Shown here: positions 25,340 to 34,207 of the stretch, in pieces
How the letters are laid out: each line of letters begins with the position of its first letter
How positions within the stretch are numbered: position 1 is the stretch's first letter
Origin: JAMXLO01 sp963850535
GTDB taxonomy: Bacteria > Pseudomonadota > Alphaproteobacteria > Acetobacterales > Acetobacteraceae
Length of the DNA: 64,000 nt
Assembly (NCBI GenBank): GCA_963850535.1
Contig: CAWKMC010000029.1
Coordinates: 28,541 to 92,540, forward strand
Reading direction: 5' to 3'
Notes under the pieces: model-generated
Seen by the model: the letters and a program-made list of their open reading frames with translations, nothing else
Told to the model about the DNA's origin: nothing
Database searches by the model: none
Translations under genes and position numbers: made by a program

Positions 25340-27370
25340 CTAACCCCGGTTCAGTTCGTCCAGCACGGCGTTCTCGGTCAGAATCTGCGGCAGCACTTCC
25401 GGCGGACCGTGCGATGGGTAATAGACGTACAGCGGCACGCCATCCCGGCCATTCTCGCGCAAGTACGCACTGATCTGCGGATCCTGTCGCGTCCAGTCGC
25501 CCTTCAGGTAGGTTATGTTGTGTTCGACGAAGGCTCGACGCACCGCATCGGTGCCGATCGCCACCCGCTCGTTCACCAGGCAAGTGACGCACCAGGCGGC
25601 GGTCATATTGACGAAGACCGGCCGCCGTTCAGCGCGCAGGCTGGCGAGCCGCGAGGGACTGAACGGCTCGGCTCCTGCCTCGGCGGCCCGCGCGCCCGTA
25701 TCGGCGCTTGGGGCGATACCGCTCAGCACCGTCAGCGCGGCAAGCAGGGCCACCGCAGTTGCGGTCTGACCCGTGCGGCGGATCCGATTGCTGCCGGTTT
25801 GCGTGACCCCGAGTACCCAGCCGGCAAAGCCCAACAGCACCAACCCTGCAACGGCCGCAAGAATGCCGGACGATCCCGCCTCCTGGCTTACCACCCACAC
25901 CAGCCAGGCACTCGCGGCATACATCGGAAAGGCGAGCACCTGGCGCAGCACTTCCATCCAGCGCCCAGGTTTCGGCGCCGCCCGCCAAAGTGCCGGCGCC
26001 ATGGCCAGCACGGCGTAGGGTGCCGCCAGCCCCAGCCCCATGGCGAGGAAGACGAGCATCGTCACTGCGGCCGGAGCAGCCAGCCCGGCAGCGATGGCCA
26101 CGCCCATGAACGGAGCAGTACACGGCGTCGCCACAACGACAGCCAGGAGGCCGGTGAGGAAGCTACCAAGCTGCACAGAACGCAGGTTCACACCTTGGCC
26201 AGCGTGCACCAGTCCGGTCCCGACCTGGTAAACGCCGGATAGGTTCAGGCCGATGCCAAACAGCAGCCACGCCATCGCTGTCACGAACACTGGCGATTGG
26301 AATTGAAATCCCCAGCCAGCGGCTGTGCCCGCCGCGCGGGCGGCAAGCAGGGCGCCCCCCAGCCCGGCAAAGGCGACCAGCACGCCCGCGGTGTAGGCGA
26401 TCGCCTGCCAACGCGCCTTCCCACCCGCGATTCCCGCTAGGCCCACCACCTTCAGCGCGAGAATCGGAAACACACAGGGCATCAGGTTCAGGATCAATCC
26501 GCCGAGAAACGCGAGGCCCACGATCCGGCTGAGCCGCATTGTAGCCGGCGGGGGCACTGAACCGGGCGCAGCATGCACCTCGACATCGGTCTCGACCCCG
26601 CTTCGGTCGCGGACCGAAACGAGACCGGAAAGCCCCTGCTCCGATTTGAATGCCTTGCCCGGACGCAGAGCGAGGGTGAAGCCGCCCTCCCAGACAGTCA
26701 GCGGCTGGGCCGAGCTGTCGCGGATCGAACCGGGGGTATCGGGGATGAACCAGGCATCCACCACCGTGCTCGGAGTCAATTCCGGCCCCCGCAGCCACAA
26801 CGTCCCGTCGCGATTCACAATAGCGGTCCACGGAGATGGTCGGGGCATCCGCCGCTCACTGGCGGCGAACAGTGGCGCCTGATCGGAGGCCCCAGCAGCA
26901 CCGGCAGGCATGTCGAGCTGGAAGTCGGCTTCCTCCGGCACGCAAATCTCCCGGCAGACCAGCCATGCGGCATGCGCCTTGACGCTGAAAGCACCCCCGG
27001 ACGGAGGTGGCGTAACAGTCACCGGCAGCAGCACCTCGCCGGCGTAGGCGTAGGTCATCAACGGTCCCTCGGGCACACGCGCGGGTGTCGGCCAGGCGAT
27101 CGGTCCGGCACTGGCTCCTTCAGGCAGGTCCAATGTCAGTTCAGGCGGCATTCCGGCATCGCCGGGATTGCGCCAATAGGTGTGCCAGCCATCTGCCAGT
27201 CGCAGCCTGAGGCCGAGATGGAACGCCTTGCCGGGAGCCACCGAGTCAACGTCGGAGACCAGCGACGCCGTGGTATGCGCGCTGGTGACCGGCGCGCTCT
27301 CCAGCGCCGCCAGAGGCAGGCTCCAGCAGGCAGCCAGGATGAACAAAAGTGCCCTGACAACGAGCGGCAT
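25340..27370 (-). CDS. dsbD: Thiol:disulfide interchange protein DsbD/ScsB-type
   Basis: A 676-residue membrane protein that carries electrons from cytoplasmic thioredoxin to periplasmic thiol partners. Order: signal peptide (ALLFILAACWSLPLAALE), an N-terminal periplasmic domain with the paired cysteines in LVCREICVPEEAD, and eight or so membrane helices with the two essential cysteines in LMPCVFPIL and ATPCTAPFMG. It ends in a thioredoxin-like domain with AAWCVTCLVNE. The long N-terminal domain resembles ScsB-type DsbD proteins. ATG chosen at 27370; a longer frame to 27433 overlaps the divergent hrpB. Frame intact. Confidence 0.92.
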   Translation of the reverse strand: MPLVVRALLFILAACWSLPLAALESAPVTSAHTTASLVSDVDSVAPGKAFHLGLRLRLADGWHTYWRNPGDAGMPPELTLDLPEGASAGPIAWPTPARVPEGPLMTYAYAGEVLLPVTVTPPPSGGAFSVKAHAAWLVCREICVPEEADFQLDMPAGAAGASDQAPLFAASERRMPRPSPWTAIVNRDGTLWLRGPELTPSTVVDAWFIPDTPGSIRDSSAQPLTVWEGGFTLALRPGKAFKSEQGLSGLVSVRDRSGVETDVEVHAAPGSVPPPATMRLSRIVGLAFLGGLILNLMPCVFPILALKVVGLAGIAGGKARWQAIAYTAGVLVAFAGLGGALLAARAAGTAAGWGFQFQSPVFVTAMAWLLFGIGLNLSGVYQVGTGLVHAGQGVNLRSVQLGSFLTGLLAVVVATPCTAPFMGVAIAAGLAAPAAVTMLVFLAMGLGLAAPYAVLAMAPALWRAAPKPGRWMEVLRQVLAFPMYAASAWLVWVVSQEAGSSGILAAVAGLVLLGFAGWVLGVTQTGSNRIRRTGQTATAVALLAALTVLSGIAPSADTGARAAEAGAEPFSPSRLASLRAERRPVFVNMTAAWCVTCLVNERVAIGTDAVRRAFVEHNITYLKGDWTRQDPQISAYLRENGRDGVPLYVYYPSHGPPEVLPQILTENAVLDELNRG

Positions 27371-27423
27371 GGCGTCCCCGCGATTCCGCGGCCATATGAC
27401 GGAGAATCCGCCAGACCGCCAGC

Positions 27424-29841
27424 ATGCTCCCAATACTTCCGATCACCGAGGCAATTCCGGCGCTGCTCGCGACCGTCGCAGCCGGCCGAAATGTTGTTCT
27501 GACCGCGCCTCCAGGAGCCGGCAAGACCACGCTGGTGCCGCTGGCGTTGCTGGATGCCGACTGGCGAGGCGACGGGACGATCCTGATGCTGGAACCCCGT
27601 CGGCTCGCGACCCGCGCTGCCGCGGCCCGGATGGCATCGCTGCTCGGCGAGACCGTCGGAAGTACGGTCGGGTACCGGACGCGCCTGGATGCAGCGGTTT
27701 CACCGGCGACACGCATCGAGGTGGTAACCGAGGGCCTGTTGATCCGACGGCTGCAATCAGACCCCGGGCTGGACGGTGTTGCCGTGGTGATCGTGGACGA
27801 GGTCCACGAACGTTCCGTGGAGTCGGACCTTGCGCTCGCGCTGTGCCGCGATCTGCAACGGGTGCTGCGGCCGGAACTGCGGCTGGTCGCGATGTCGGCG
27901 ACCGCGGATGGTGCACGGGTCGCGTCACTGCTGGGCGCGGCAGTCATCGACAGTCCAGGACGCATGTTTCCGGTTACCACCGCGCATGTTGCGCGGGACA
28001 TTCCGAGCGCCCGGGAACTGCCGGCGGCGATGGCGCGTGCCATCCGAGCCGCCCTGGGAGAACATGAGGGCGACGTGCTCGGCTTCCTCCCCGGGATGGC
28101 GGAAATCCGCCGAACTCAGGCTCTGTTGGAGGATTGTGGCGCGCTGGTCCTGCCGTTGCATGGCGAGCTGCCGATCGCCCAACAGGATCTTGCACTGCGG
28201 CCCGCCGCGCAGCGACGTGTGGTGCTGGCGACTTCGATTGCGGAGACCTCGCTGACCGTGCCGGGAGTGCGGATCGTTGTGGATGGCGGTTTTCGGCGGG
28301 CCCCGCGACTGGATCCGACGACCGGGCTTACCAGGCTGACCACGCTCCGCATTTCGCGGGCCGCGGCGGAGCAGCGGGCTGGCCGCGCAGGACGGGAGGC
28401 ATCTGGTGCGGCCGTCCGCCTCTGGTCCGCTTCTCTGCATCGCGGGCTCCCGGCCTACGATCGGCCCGAGATCCTGGAGGCGGAATTGTCAGGGCTGGTG
28501 CTCGACTGCGCAGCATGGGGCACGCCGCCCTCGGAGCTGCCATTCCTCGACCTGCCGCCTGCGGGGGCTGCGGCGGCGGCAACCGCGCTGCTGACGGAGC
28601 TGGGCGCCCTGGCGGCGAACGGTCGGATCACGGAAGTGGGGCGGCGAATGGCGGCGCTTGGGGCGCATCCTCGTTTGGCGGCGATGATGCTGGCCGCGCG
28701 AACCTCGGGCGAGGCGGCGTTGGCGGCTGATTTATCCGCGTTGCTCGAGGAGCGCGACCCGCTGCGAAGGCCGGATACACCAGCGGATATCGGCCTGCGT
28801 CTGGCAGCGATCGCAGCCGATGATCCGGCCGCGGATCGCGCCGCGATAGCGCGTATCCGCCGGGCGGCGGCCCAATATCGCCGGCGGCTGCGGCTTTCCC
28901 CGGACGCCCGCGCCGACGGCGATCCAGGGCGGCTGATCGGTGTGGGCTTCCCCGATCGTATCGCGCAGCGACGTGGCGAGCCGGGCAGCTTCCGGCTGGC
29001 GGGTGGCGGCGGCGCGCGGCTCGCACGCAGCGATCCGCTGTCCAGCGCGCCACTCCTGGCAATCGCAGCGCTGGAACTTAAAGCGGCGGCGCGTATTCGC
29101 CTGGCAGCACGGCTCGACCCCGATGCTCTGCCTGCCGAGCGGATCACCGAGCAGGTAGAAACCAGCTTCGACCAGAAGTCTGGCGCGGTGTTGGCGCGAC
29201 GACGGCGAAGACTGGGCGCGCTGGTGCTGGCTGACCGCACCGCGCAGACGAGCCCAGCTGACGTCGCAGATGCATTGGTGCACGCGGCGGCGGCAGAGGG
29301 ATTGCGTTCACTGCCTTGGAGCGATGCCGCGCGGCAGTTCCAGGCACGGGTCGGGTTGATGCGGCAATTGGAGCCGGGCGACGACTGGCCTGACCTGTCG
29401 GATGAGGCCTTGGCGGCCCGTGTCCATGAGTGGCTTGCACCACAGCTCGACGGCATGTCGCGCCTGGCTGACCTCGGCCGGCTCGACCTGGTGGCGATCC
29501 TGACTGGCCTGCTGCCTCGGCCGCTCGTGCGTCGGCTCGACGCAATGCTGCCAGCCCAACTGACCCTGCCGGCGGGACGCGCGGCGATCGACTACACTCA
29601 GCCGATCCCGGTGGCAGCAGCGCGAGCCCAGGCGTTCTTTGGCATGACGATGACGCCGCAACTGGCTGACGGCCGCGTGCCACTGCGGCTCGCTCTGCTG
29701 TCGCCGGCGGGACGGCCGGCGGCGATCACTGGCGATCTGGCTGGCTTCTGGCGGGGCGGCTGGACCGACGTGCGGCGGGACATGCTGGGCCGCTATCCGA
29801 AGCACTCCTGGCCGGAGGATCCGGGCCGAAGCGAGCGCTGA
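27424..29841 (+). CDS. hrpB: ATP-dependent helicase HrpB
   Basis: DEAH-box superfamily 2 helicase of 805 residues, the usual HrpB length. Walker A is APPGAGKTT at residues 28-36, the box II motif is VDEVHERS, motif III region VAMSATADG, and motif VI QRAGRAGR. The C-terminal HrpB-specific part includes LPLHGELPIAQQDLALRP earlier and KHSWPEDPG at the end (the conserved PKHxWPEDP tail). Its cellular role is poorly defined; RNA helicase activity is presumed. The ATG at 27424 lies 53 bp from the divergent dsbD start. Frame intact over its whole length. Confidence 0.95.
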   Translation: MLPILPITEAIPALLATVAAGRNVVLTAPPGAGKTTLVPLALLDADWRGDGTILMLEPRRLATRAAAARMASLLGETVGSTVGYRTRLDAAVSPATRIEVVTEGLLIRRLQSDPGLDGVAVVIVDEVHERSVESDLALALCRDLQRVLRPELRLVAMSATADGARVASLLGAAVIDSPGRMFPVTTAHVARDIPSARELPAAMARAIRAALGEHEGDVLGFLPGMAEIRRTQALLEDCGALVLPLHGELPIAQQDLALRPAAQRRVVLATSIAETSLTVPGVRIVVDGGFRRAPRLDPTTGLTRLTTLRISRAAAEQRAGRAGREASGAAVRLWSASLHRGLPAYDRPEILEAELSGLVLDCAAWGTPPSELPFLDLPPAGAAAAATALLTELGALAANGRITEVGRRMAALGAHPRLAAMMLAARTSGEAALAADLSALLEERDPLRRPDTPADIGLRLAAIAADDPAADRAAIARIRRAAAQYRRRLRLSPDARADGDPGRLIGVGFPDRIAQRRGEPGSFRLAGGGGARLARSDPLSSAPLLAIAALELKAAARIRLAARLDPDALPAERITEQVETSFDQKSGAVLARRRRRLGALVLADRTAQTSPADVADALVHAAAAEGLRSLPWSDAARQFQARVGLMRQLEPGDDWPDLSDEALAARVHEWLAPQLDGMSRLADLGRLDLVAILTGLLPRPLVRRLDAMLPAQLTLPAGRAAIDYTQPIPVAAARAQAFFGMTMTPQLADGRVPLRLALLSPAGRPAAITGDLAGFWRGGWTDVRRDMLGRYPKHSWPEDPGRSER

Positions 29842-29927
29842 GCAAACTCCCGGCGGCAATTCTTGTTGCAACCGCGACCGCGTGCCATGTCCTGCTCAAG
29901 CAATCCCATCGGGAGACACCCGTTCTG

Positions 29928-31008
29928 ATGACGTGGCGGCGGTTACCGACCAGGAGACCCCGATTTGCAGTGCTGTTTCTGGCCTTATTGATCAGCGGCT
30001 GCAATGGCATGCCGGGCAGTGCCGTGGCTCGCTCGACACCCGACAGCTTTGCCCCGCTGGTAAAGCGCGTCCTGCCCGCGGTGGTGAATATTGCGGTGAC
30101 CGAAACCGTAACCGGTGGCGATGTGCTTTCCGAACTGCCACCGGAGCTGCGGGATACACCGCTCGGCCGCGAGTTTCGCCGTCGATTCGGCAACCGGCGC
30201 GAACAGGCGATGGGGGCCGGCTCGGGCTTCGTCATCGATCCGTCGGGGCTGATCGTCACCAACAATCATGTCGTGGGTCATGCGGACAAATTCAGGTCTC
30301 GCTGAGCGACGGCGACACGGCTGCCGGCGCGCGTGATCGGCACGGACGAGTTGACCGATGTTGCCCTGATCAAGGTGCAGGCTTCCAGCCACTGCCCGCG
30401 GTACCGTTCGGCGATTTACGTCAGGTGGAGGTCGGCGATTGGGTGCTCGCGGCGGGAAACCCATTCGGTCTCGGCGGCTCGGTTACGGCGGGCATCATTT
30501 CGGCCGCGCGGCCGTGACCTGGGTGCCGGGCCATTCGATAACTTTCTGCAGCTCGATGCGCCGATCAATCCCGGTAATTCCGGTGGGCCGATCTTCAACA
30601 TGGATGGCCAGGTGATCGCGATCAGCACAGCGATCGTATCGCCGTCCGGTGGTTCGGTCGGCATCGGTTTCGCCACGCCAAGCGAGCTCCTCATCCCGCT
30701 CATCAACCAGCTGCGGGCCAGCGGCCATATCGAGCGCGGCTGGCTCGGCGTGTCGGTCGACGATTCGCAGAATGGGGGTGAACATAGCGAATGTCGAGCG
30801 CACCAGCCCGGCTGCGCGTGCCGGGCTGCGACAAGGCGATATGATCCTGATGCTGAACGGCGAACGGATCGAGACGGCCCGCAGTCTGATTCGCGCGGTG
30901 GCGGCGGTATCGCCCGGAACCAGCGTCACCCTTTCGATCAGGCGGCAGGGACGGCAGATGGACGTACCGGTTACCGTCGGCCTCCGGCCCACGGAGGGGG
31001 CCGGCTAA
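29928..31008 (+). pseudogene. HtrA/Do-family serine protease, multiply frameshifted
   Basis: Trypsin-like periplasmic protease with one PDZ domain. The three catalytic residues are all visible but in different frames: His in GLIVTNNHVVGHA, Asp in GTDELTDVALIKVQ, Ser in NPGNSGGPIFNMDGQ. A PDZ segment follows (ERTSPAARAGLRQGDMILML). At least five slips are required, near 30290, 30320, 30385, 30505 and 30775, so the copy shown cannot be translated. The N-terminus ends its hydrophobic stretch in LLISGC, a lipobox, suggesting a lipid-anchored rather than free protease. It is followed at 13 bp by a two-component pair, a common arrangement for envelope-stress proteases. Confidence 0.85.
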
Positions 31009-31021
31009 AGGAGCAAGCTCA

Positions 31022-31705
31022 ATGCGCATCCTCGTGGTGGAAGACGACAAGGACGTCGGAGCGTTCGTGGTAAGGGGCCTGAAGGAGGCGGGCCATGTCG
31101 TGGAGCTGGCCGATAACGGCCGCGACGGTCTGTTCCTGGCCGCAAGCGAGGCGTTCGACGCAGTGATCCTGGACCGGATGCTGCCCGGCGGGATCGACGG
31201 CATCAGATTGCTGGAGACGCTGCGTGGACAGAAGAACACCGTGCCGGTGCTCATCCTGTCGGCACTGGCCGATGTCGACGAGCGCGTGCGCGGCCTGAAG
31301 GCTGGGGGCGATGACTACCTGACCAAGCCGTTCGCGTTTGCCGAGTTGCTGGCGCGTGTCGAGGCCCTGGCGCGCCGCGGCAAGGGCGAGGGTCCGGTGA
31401 CCAAACTGGTGGTCGAAGACCTGGAGCTTGATCTGTTGTCGCGGCAGGTGAAACGGGCGGGGCAGAAGATCGATCTGCAGCCGCGGGAATTCCGCCTGCT
31501 CGAATACCTGATGCGCCATGCCGGCCAGGTGGTGACGCGCACGATGCTGCTGGAAGGCGTGTGGGACTATCACTTCGATCCGCAGACCAACGTGATCGAC
31601 GTGCACGTCTCGCGACTGCGGCAGAAGGTGGACAAGCCGTTCCCAAAGCCGCTGATCCATACCGTGCGCAACGCGGGTTACATGCTGCGCGCTGAGAGTG
31701 CGTGA
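31022..31705 (+). CDS. OmpR-family response regulator
   Basis: A 227-residue regulator. The receiver domain has the acidic pair at 8-9, phosphoacceptor Asp51 in VILDRMLPGGIDG and Lys in DDYLTKPF. A winged-helix DNA-binding domain follows (QPREFRLLEYLMRHAGQVVT, VIDVHVSRLRQKVDKPF, GYMLRAES). An AAGGAG ribosome binding site lies 8 bp upstream of the ATG. It overlaps the kinase gene by 4 bp (GTGA) and follows the HtrA-like gene, so protease, regulator and kinase probably form one envelope-stress operon. Confidence 0.93.
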   Translation: MRILVVEDDKDVGAFVVRGLKEAGHVVELADNGRDGLFLAASEAFDAVILDRMLPGGIDGIRLLETLRGQKNTVPVLILSALADVDERVRGLKAGGDDYLTKPFAFAELLARVEALARRGKGEGPVTKLVVEDLELDLLSRQVKRAGQKIDLQPREFRLLEYLMRHAGQVVTRTMLLEGVWDYHFDPQTNVIDVHVSRLRQKVDKPFPKPLIHTVRNAGYMLRAESA

Positions 31706-33133
31706 CGCAGCTCTCGCTCTTCCGACGACCAATCGAAGCAGCGGCAGGGGTCTCGACATGGCGGCTCTTGCGATCGGCAGGCGTCCGCTTCGCTGTCATC
31801 TATGCGGTGCTGCTTTCGGCAAGTGCAGCCGCGCTGGCGCTGTTTCTGTGGTGGTCCACGGCGGGCCTACTCGATCGGCAGACAGAGGCGGCCATCCGCG
31901 CGGACGCACAAAGCCTGGCGGAGCGGTTCGCGGCTGGTCAGGTTGCCGCCCTGATACTCACCATCGACGAGAGGCTGGCGCAGAATGTCGAGGACGATGC
32001 GATTTACCTGCTGGCGGATCCCGCTGGGCGCCCCCTCGCCGGCAACCTGCAGCACTGGCCGCAGGGCGCGGTCGAGAACGGTGCCTGGTATGAACTGCCG
32101 ATAGAACGCGCCGGAGCTCGCTCGCTCGCCGTGGTGGAGGCGTTCACCCTTCCGGGTGGCTTCCGGCTGCTGATCGGGCGTGATGTGCAGGTGCGCGCCC
32201 AATTGCGCACGCTGCTGACCGACGCGCTGCTGTGGGCGCTGCTGGTCGTCCTGGTGATGGCAACGGCTGGTGCGCTGGTGGTGCGCAGCCTGTTCCGCCG
32301 TGCGCTGGCCAATGTCTCCGACACCGCGCTGGCGATCGCCGGCGGCAATTTCACCCAGCGTGTCAGGCTGACCGGCCGGGGCGACGAGTTCGATCAGCTC
32401 GCCGAGACCATCAACGATATGCTGAACCGGATGGCCCGGCTGATGGAAGGCGTGCGCGAAGTGTCGAACGCGATCGCACACGACCTCCGCACACCAATCA
32501 CCCGGGCGCGGGTGCGACTGGAAGAGGCTGCCGCCCATGCCGGGTCGGTGGCCGAGCTGCGCTCCGCCATTGAGCGGGCGATCACCGATCTCGATGACAT
32601 CGTTGCAGTGTTTCAGGCTCTGTTGCGGATCGCCGAGATCGAAGCTGGCTCACGCCGCGCCGCCTTTGCCACGGTGCGATCTCGCACCGGTGCTCGCCGA
32701 TGCAGCCGAACTGTATGGGGCGGTGGCTGATGAAAAAGACGTCGCGTTGTCGGTGGAGGAGCCGGACCACCTGCCTACCTATGGCGATCGCGAACTGATC
32801 CAACAGGCGGTTGTCAACCTCGTGGACAACGCTGTGAAGTTTTCACCGCCAGGCTCCGCGGTCCGATTGTCGGCGAAAGCCATTCAAGCTGGGGTGGAGA
32901 TCTCTGTTGCCGATCGGGGACCAGGCATTCCTGAGGCCGACAGGGAGCGGGTGACGGAACGGTTCTTCCGAGGAGAGACCGCGCGCAACACTCCCGGCTC
33001 AGGGCTCGGGCTGGCGCTTGTCCAAGCCGTGGCGCAGTTGCATGGCGGAACCCTGCGATTGGTCGACACCGCGCCCGGCGTGACGGCCATACTGACGCTG
33101 GCAGGGCACGAGGATGCTGGCGCGCGTGCCTAA
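31702..33133 (+). pseudogene. Sensor histidine kinase, single frameshift
   Basis: Partner of the preceding response regulator. From the GTG at 31702: a membrane helix (FAVIYAVLLSASAAALALFL), a periplasmic domain of about 140 residues, a second helix (ALLWALLVVLVMATAGALVV), a HAMP domain, and the HisKA box with VSNAIAHDLRTPITRARVRL. The frame slips near 32685; the next frame supplies DLAPVLADAAELYGAVADEK, the N-box QQAVVNLVDNAVKFSPPG, VADRGPGIPEADRERV and GSGLGLALVQAVAQLHGG, ending at 33133. Repairing one base gives a protein of about 476 residues with normal architecture. Confidence 0.87.
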
Positions 33134-33191
33134 CGCCATTGTCATGCGACCACCACGGGCGGGAGAGCACGGCACTGTCAGAATTCTCGTC

Positions 33192-33491
33192 ATGCGTTCG
33201 CTCGTGCTGGCAGTCGGAGTGGTGGGATTGATGGTGTGGTTCGGTCTCATGCCGGTGGCGAGCCAGTCGTCGCCGCCGCAGCAGATCACCAGCGACACGC
33301 CGGCTTATTGCTTGCAACTGCTGGACCGGGTCAGTGGGATGGTCCGCTCTGCAGGCACTCCGCCGCCCCAGGAGGTCGGTTATCTGTCGAGCGAGGGGCA
33401 GCGCATGTGCGATCAGGGCCAGACGCGCGGCGGGATTCTACGGCTACGCCGGGCGCTGATGCTGATGATGCATCAGAGTGGAGGGCCGTAG
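33192..33491 (+). CDS. Small exported protein of unknown function
   Basis: A 99-residue product from the ATG at 33192: a signal peptide or single anchor (MRSLVLAVGVVGLMVWFGLM, ending PVASQ) and a helical mature part. Two cysteines lie in YCLQLLDRVSGM and GQRMCDQGQTRGG, followed by a basic/hydrophobic helix ILRLRRALMLMMHQ. An earlier in-frame ATG at 33114 overlaps the kinase gene and would put the hydrophobic segment inside. I do not recognise a family. It follows the kinase gene on the same strand and may belong to the envelope-stress operon. Confidence 0.6.
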   Translation: MRSLVLAVGVVGLMVWFGLMPVASQSSPPQQITSDTPAYCLQLLDRVSGMVRSAGTPPPQEVGYLSSEGQRMCDQGQTRGGILRLRRALMLMMHQSGGP

Positions 33492-33498
33492 CTACGGG

Positions 33499-34207
33499 TC
33501 AGGCCGCCTCGCCCTCGCGACGGAACGTCACGACGAGCACATCACGGAAGCCGGGTTCCGATGGGTCGATTGGCTGAACCGGCGTTACACCGTGCGTAAC
33601 CCGGTGGTCGTCGACCCAGGCTGCATCACATGGCTCGGTCAGGGTGAAGCTGCCGAGATCGCGGCCTTCCGTGCCACGGATCGACGTGACGCCACTCTGC
33701 ACGTTGCGACGGCCGATAAGCAGCACCAGCACGTAGTCCACGCCATCGCGATGCATGCCTTCCGGTGTCGGACGCCCCGTCTCGCCACTGCCGGTCTCGA
33801 TACGGAACTGATGAACCTCGATGTGCCAGTTGCGCGTCGGCGCTAGCTGTTCGAACAGCTTACGGCAGGCCGCGAGAATCACCGTCATGCTGGCACCCGC
33901 AGCGATCTCCGGCAGTACCGGGTCGAACCACCGGGCGATACCCCCGTTCAGCGGATTATAGTCGCGGCTCTGATAATGCGGCTGGTGCGTCTTGCGATGG
34001 ATCGGCTCACCTGGCCCGGGCACCGAACGCCGCAAAGCGCCGTTTGCGGTAGCGCCCGCCATCGGCCATGTAGGTATCGAGCCCGAGATCATCCCAACTT
34101 CTGGCGAAGGCATCCCAATCCGCCATCGGGCCGAGCAGTACCCGCATGTCGTGGCCGCGCATGAAAGAGAAGCCATCCGCGGCCAAACTCTTGGCCAACT
34201 GATTCAC
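33499..34207 (-). pseudogene. 2OG-Fe dioxygenase family protein, single frameshift
   Basis: Member of the 2-oxoglutarate/Fe(II) dioxygenase family that includes isoleucine hydroxylases (PF10014 type, from memory). The GTG at 34207 begins MNQLAKSLAADGFSFMRGHD and reaches the family motif ADGGRYRKRRFAAF. A slip near 34020 then moves to EPIHRKTHQPHYQSRDYNP, and the iron-binding region HRDGVDYVLVLLIGRRNVQS with a distal His in DDHRVTHGVTPVQP, ending at 33499. Joined length is about 235 residues, normal. Overlaps the MscS-type gene by 4 bp (GTGA), so the two are translationally coupled. Confidence 0.83.

Noticed and set aside
29928..31008. Programmed ribosomal frameshifting as explanation for the broken frames
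   Set aside because: Too many slips per gene, in both directions and without slippery heptamers or stimulatory structures; sequencing error is simpler.
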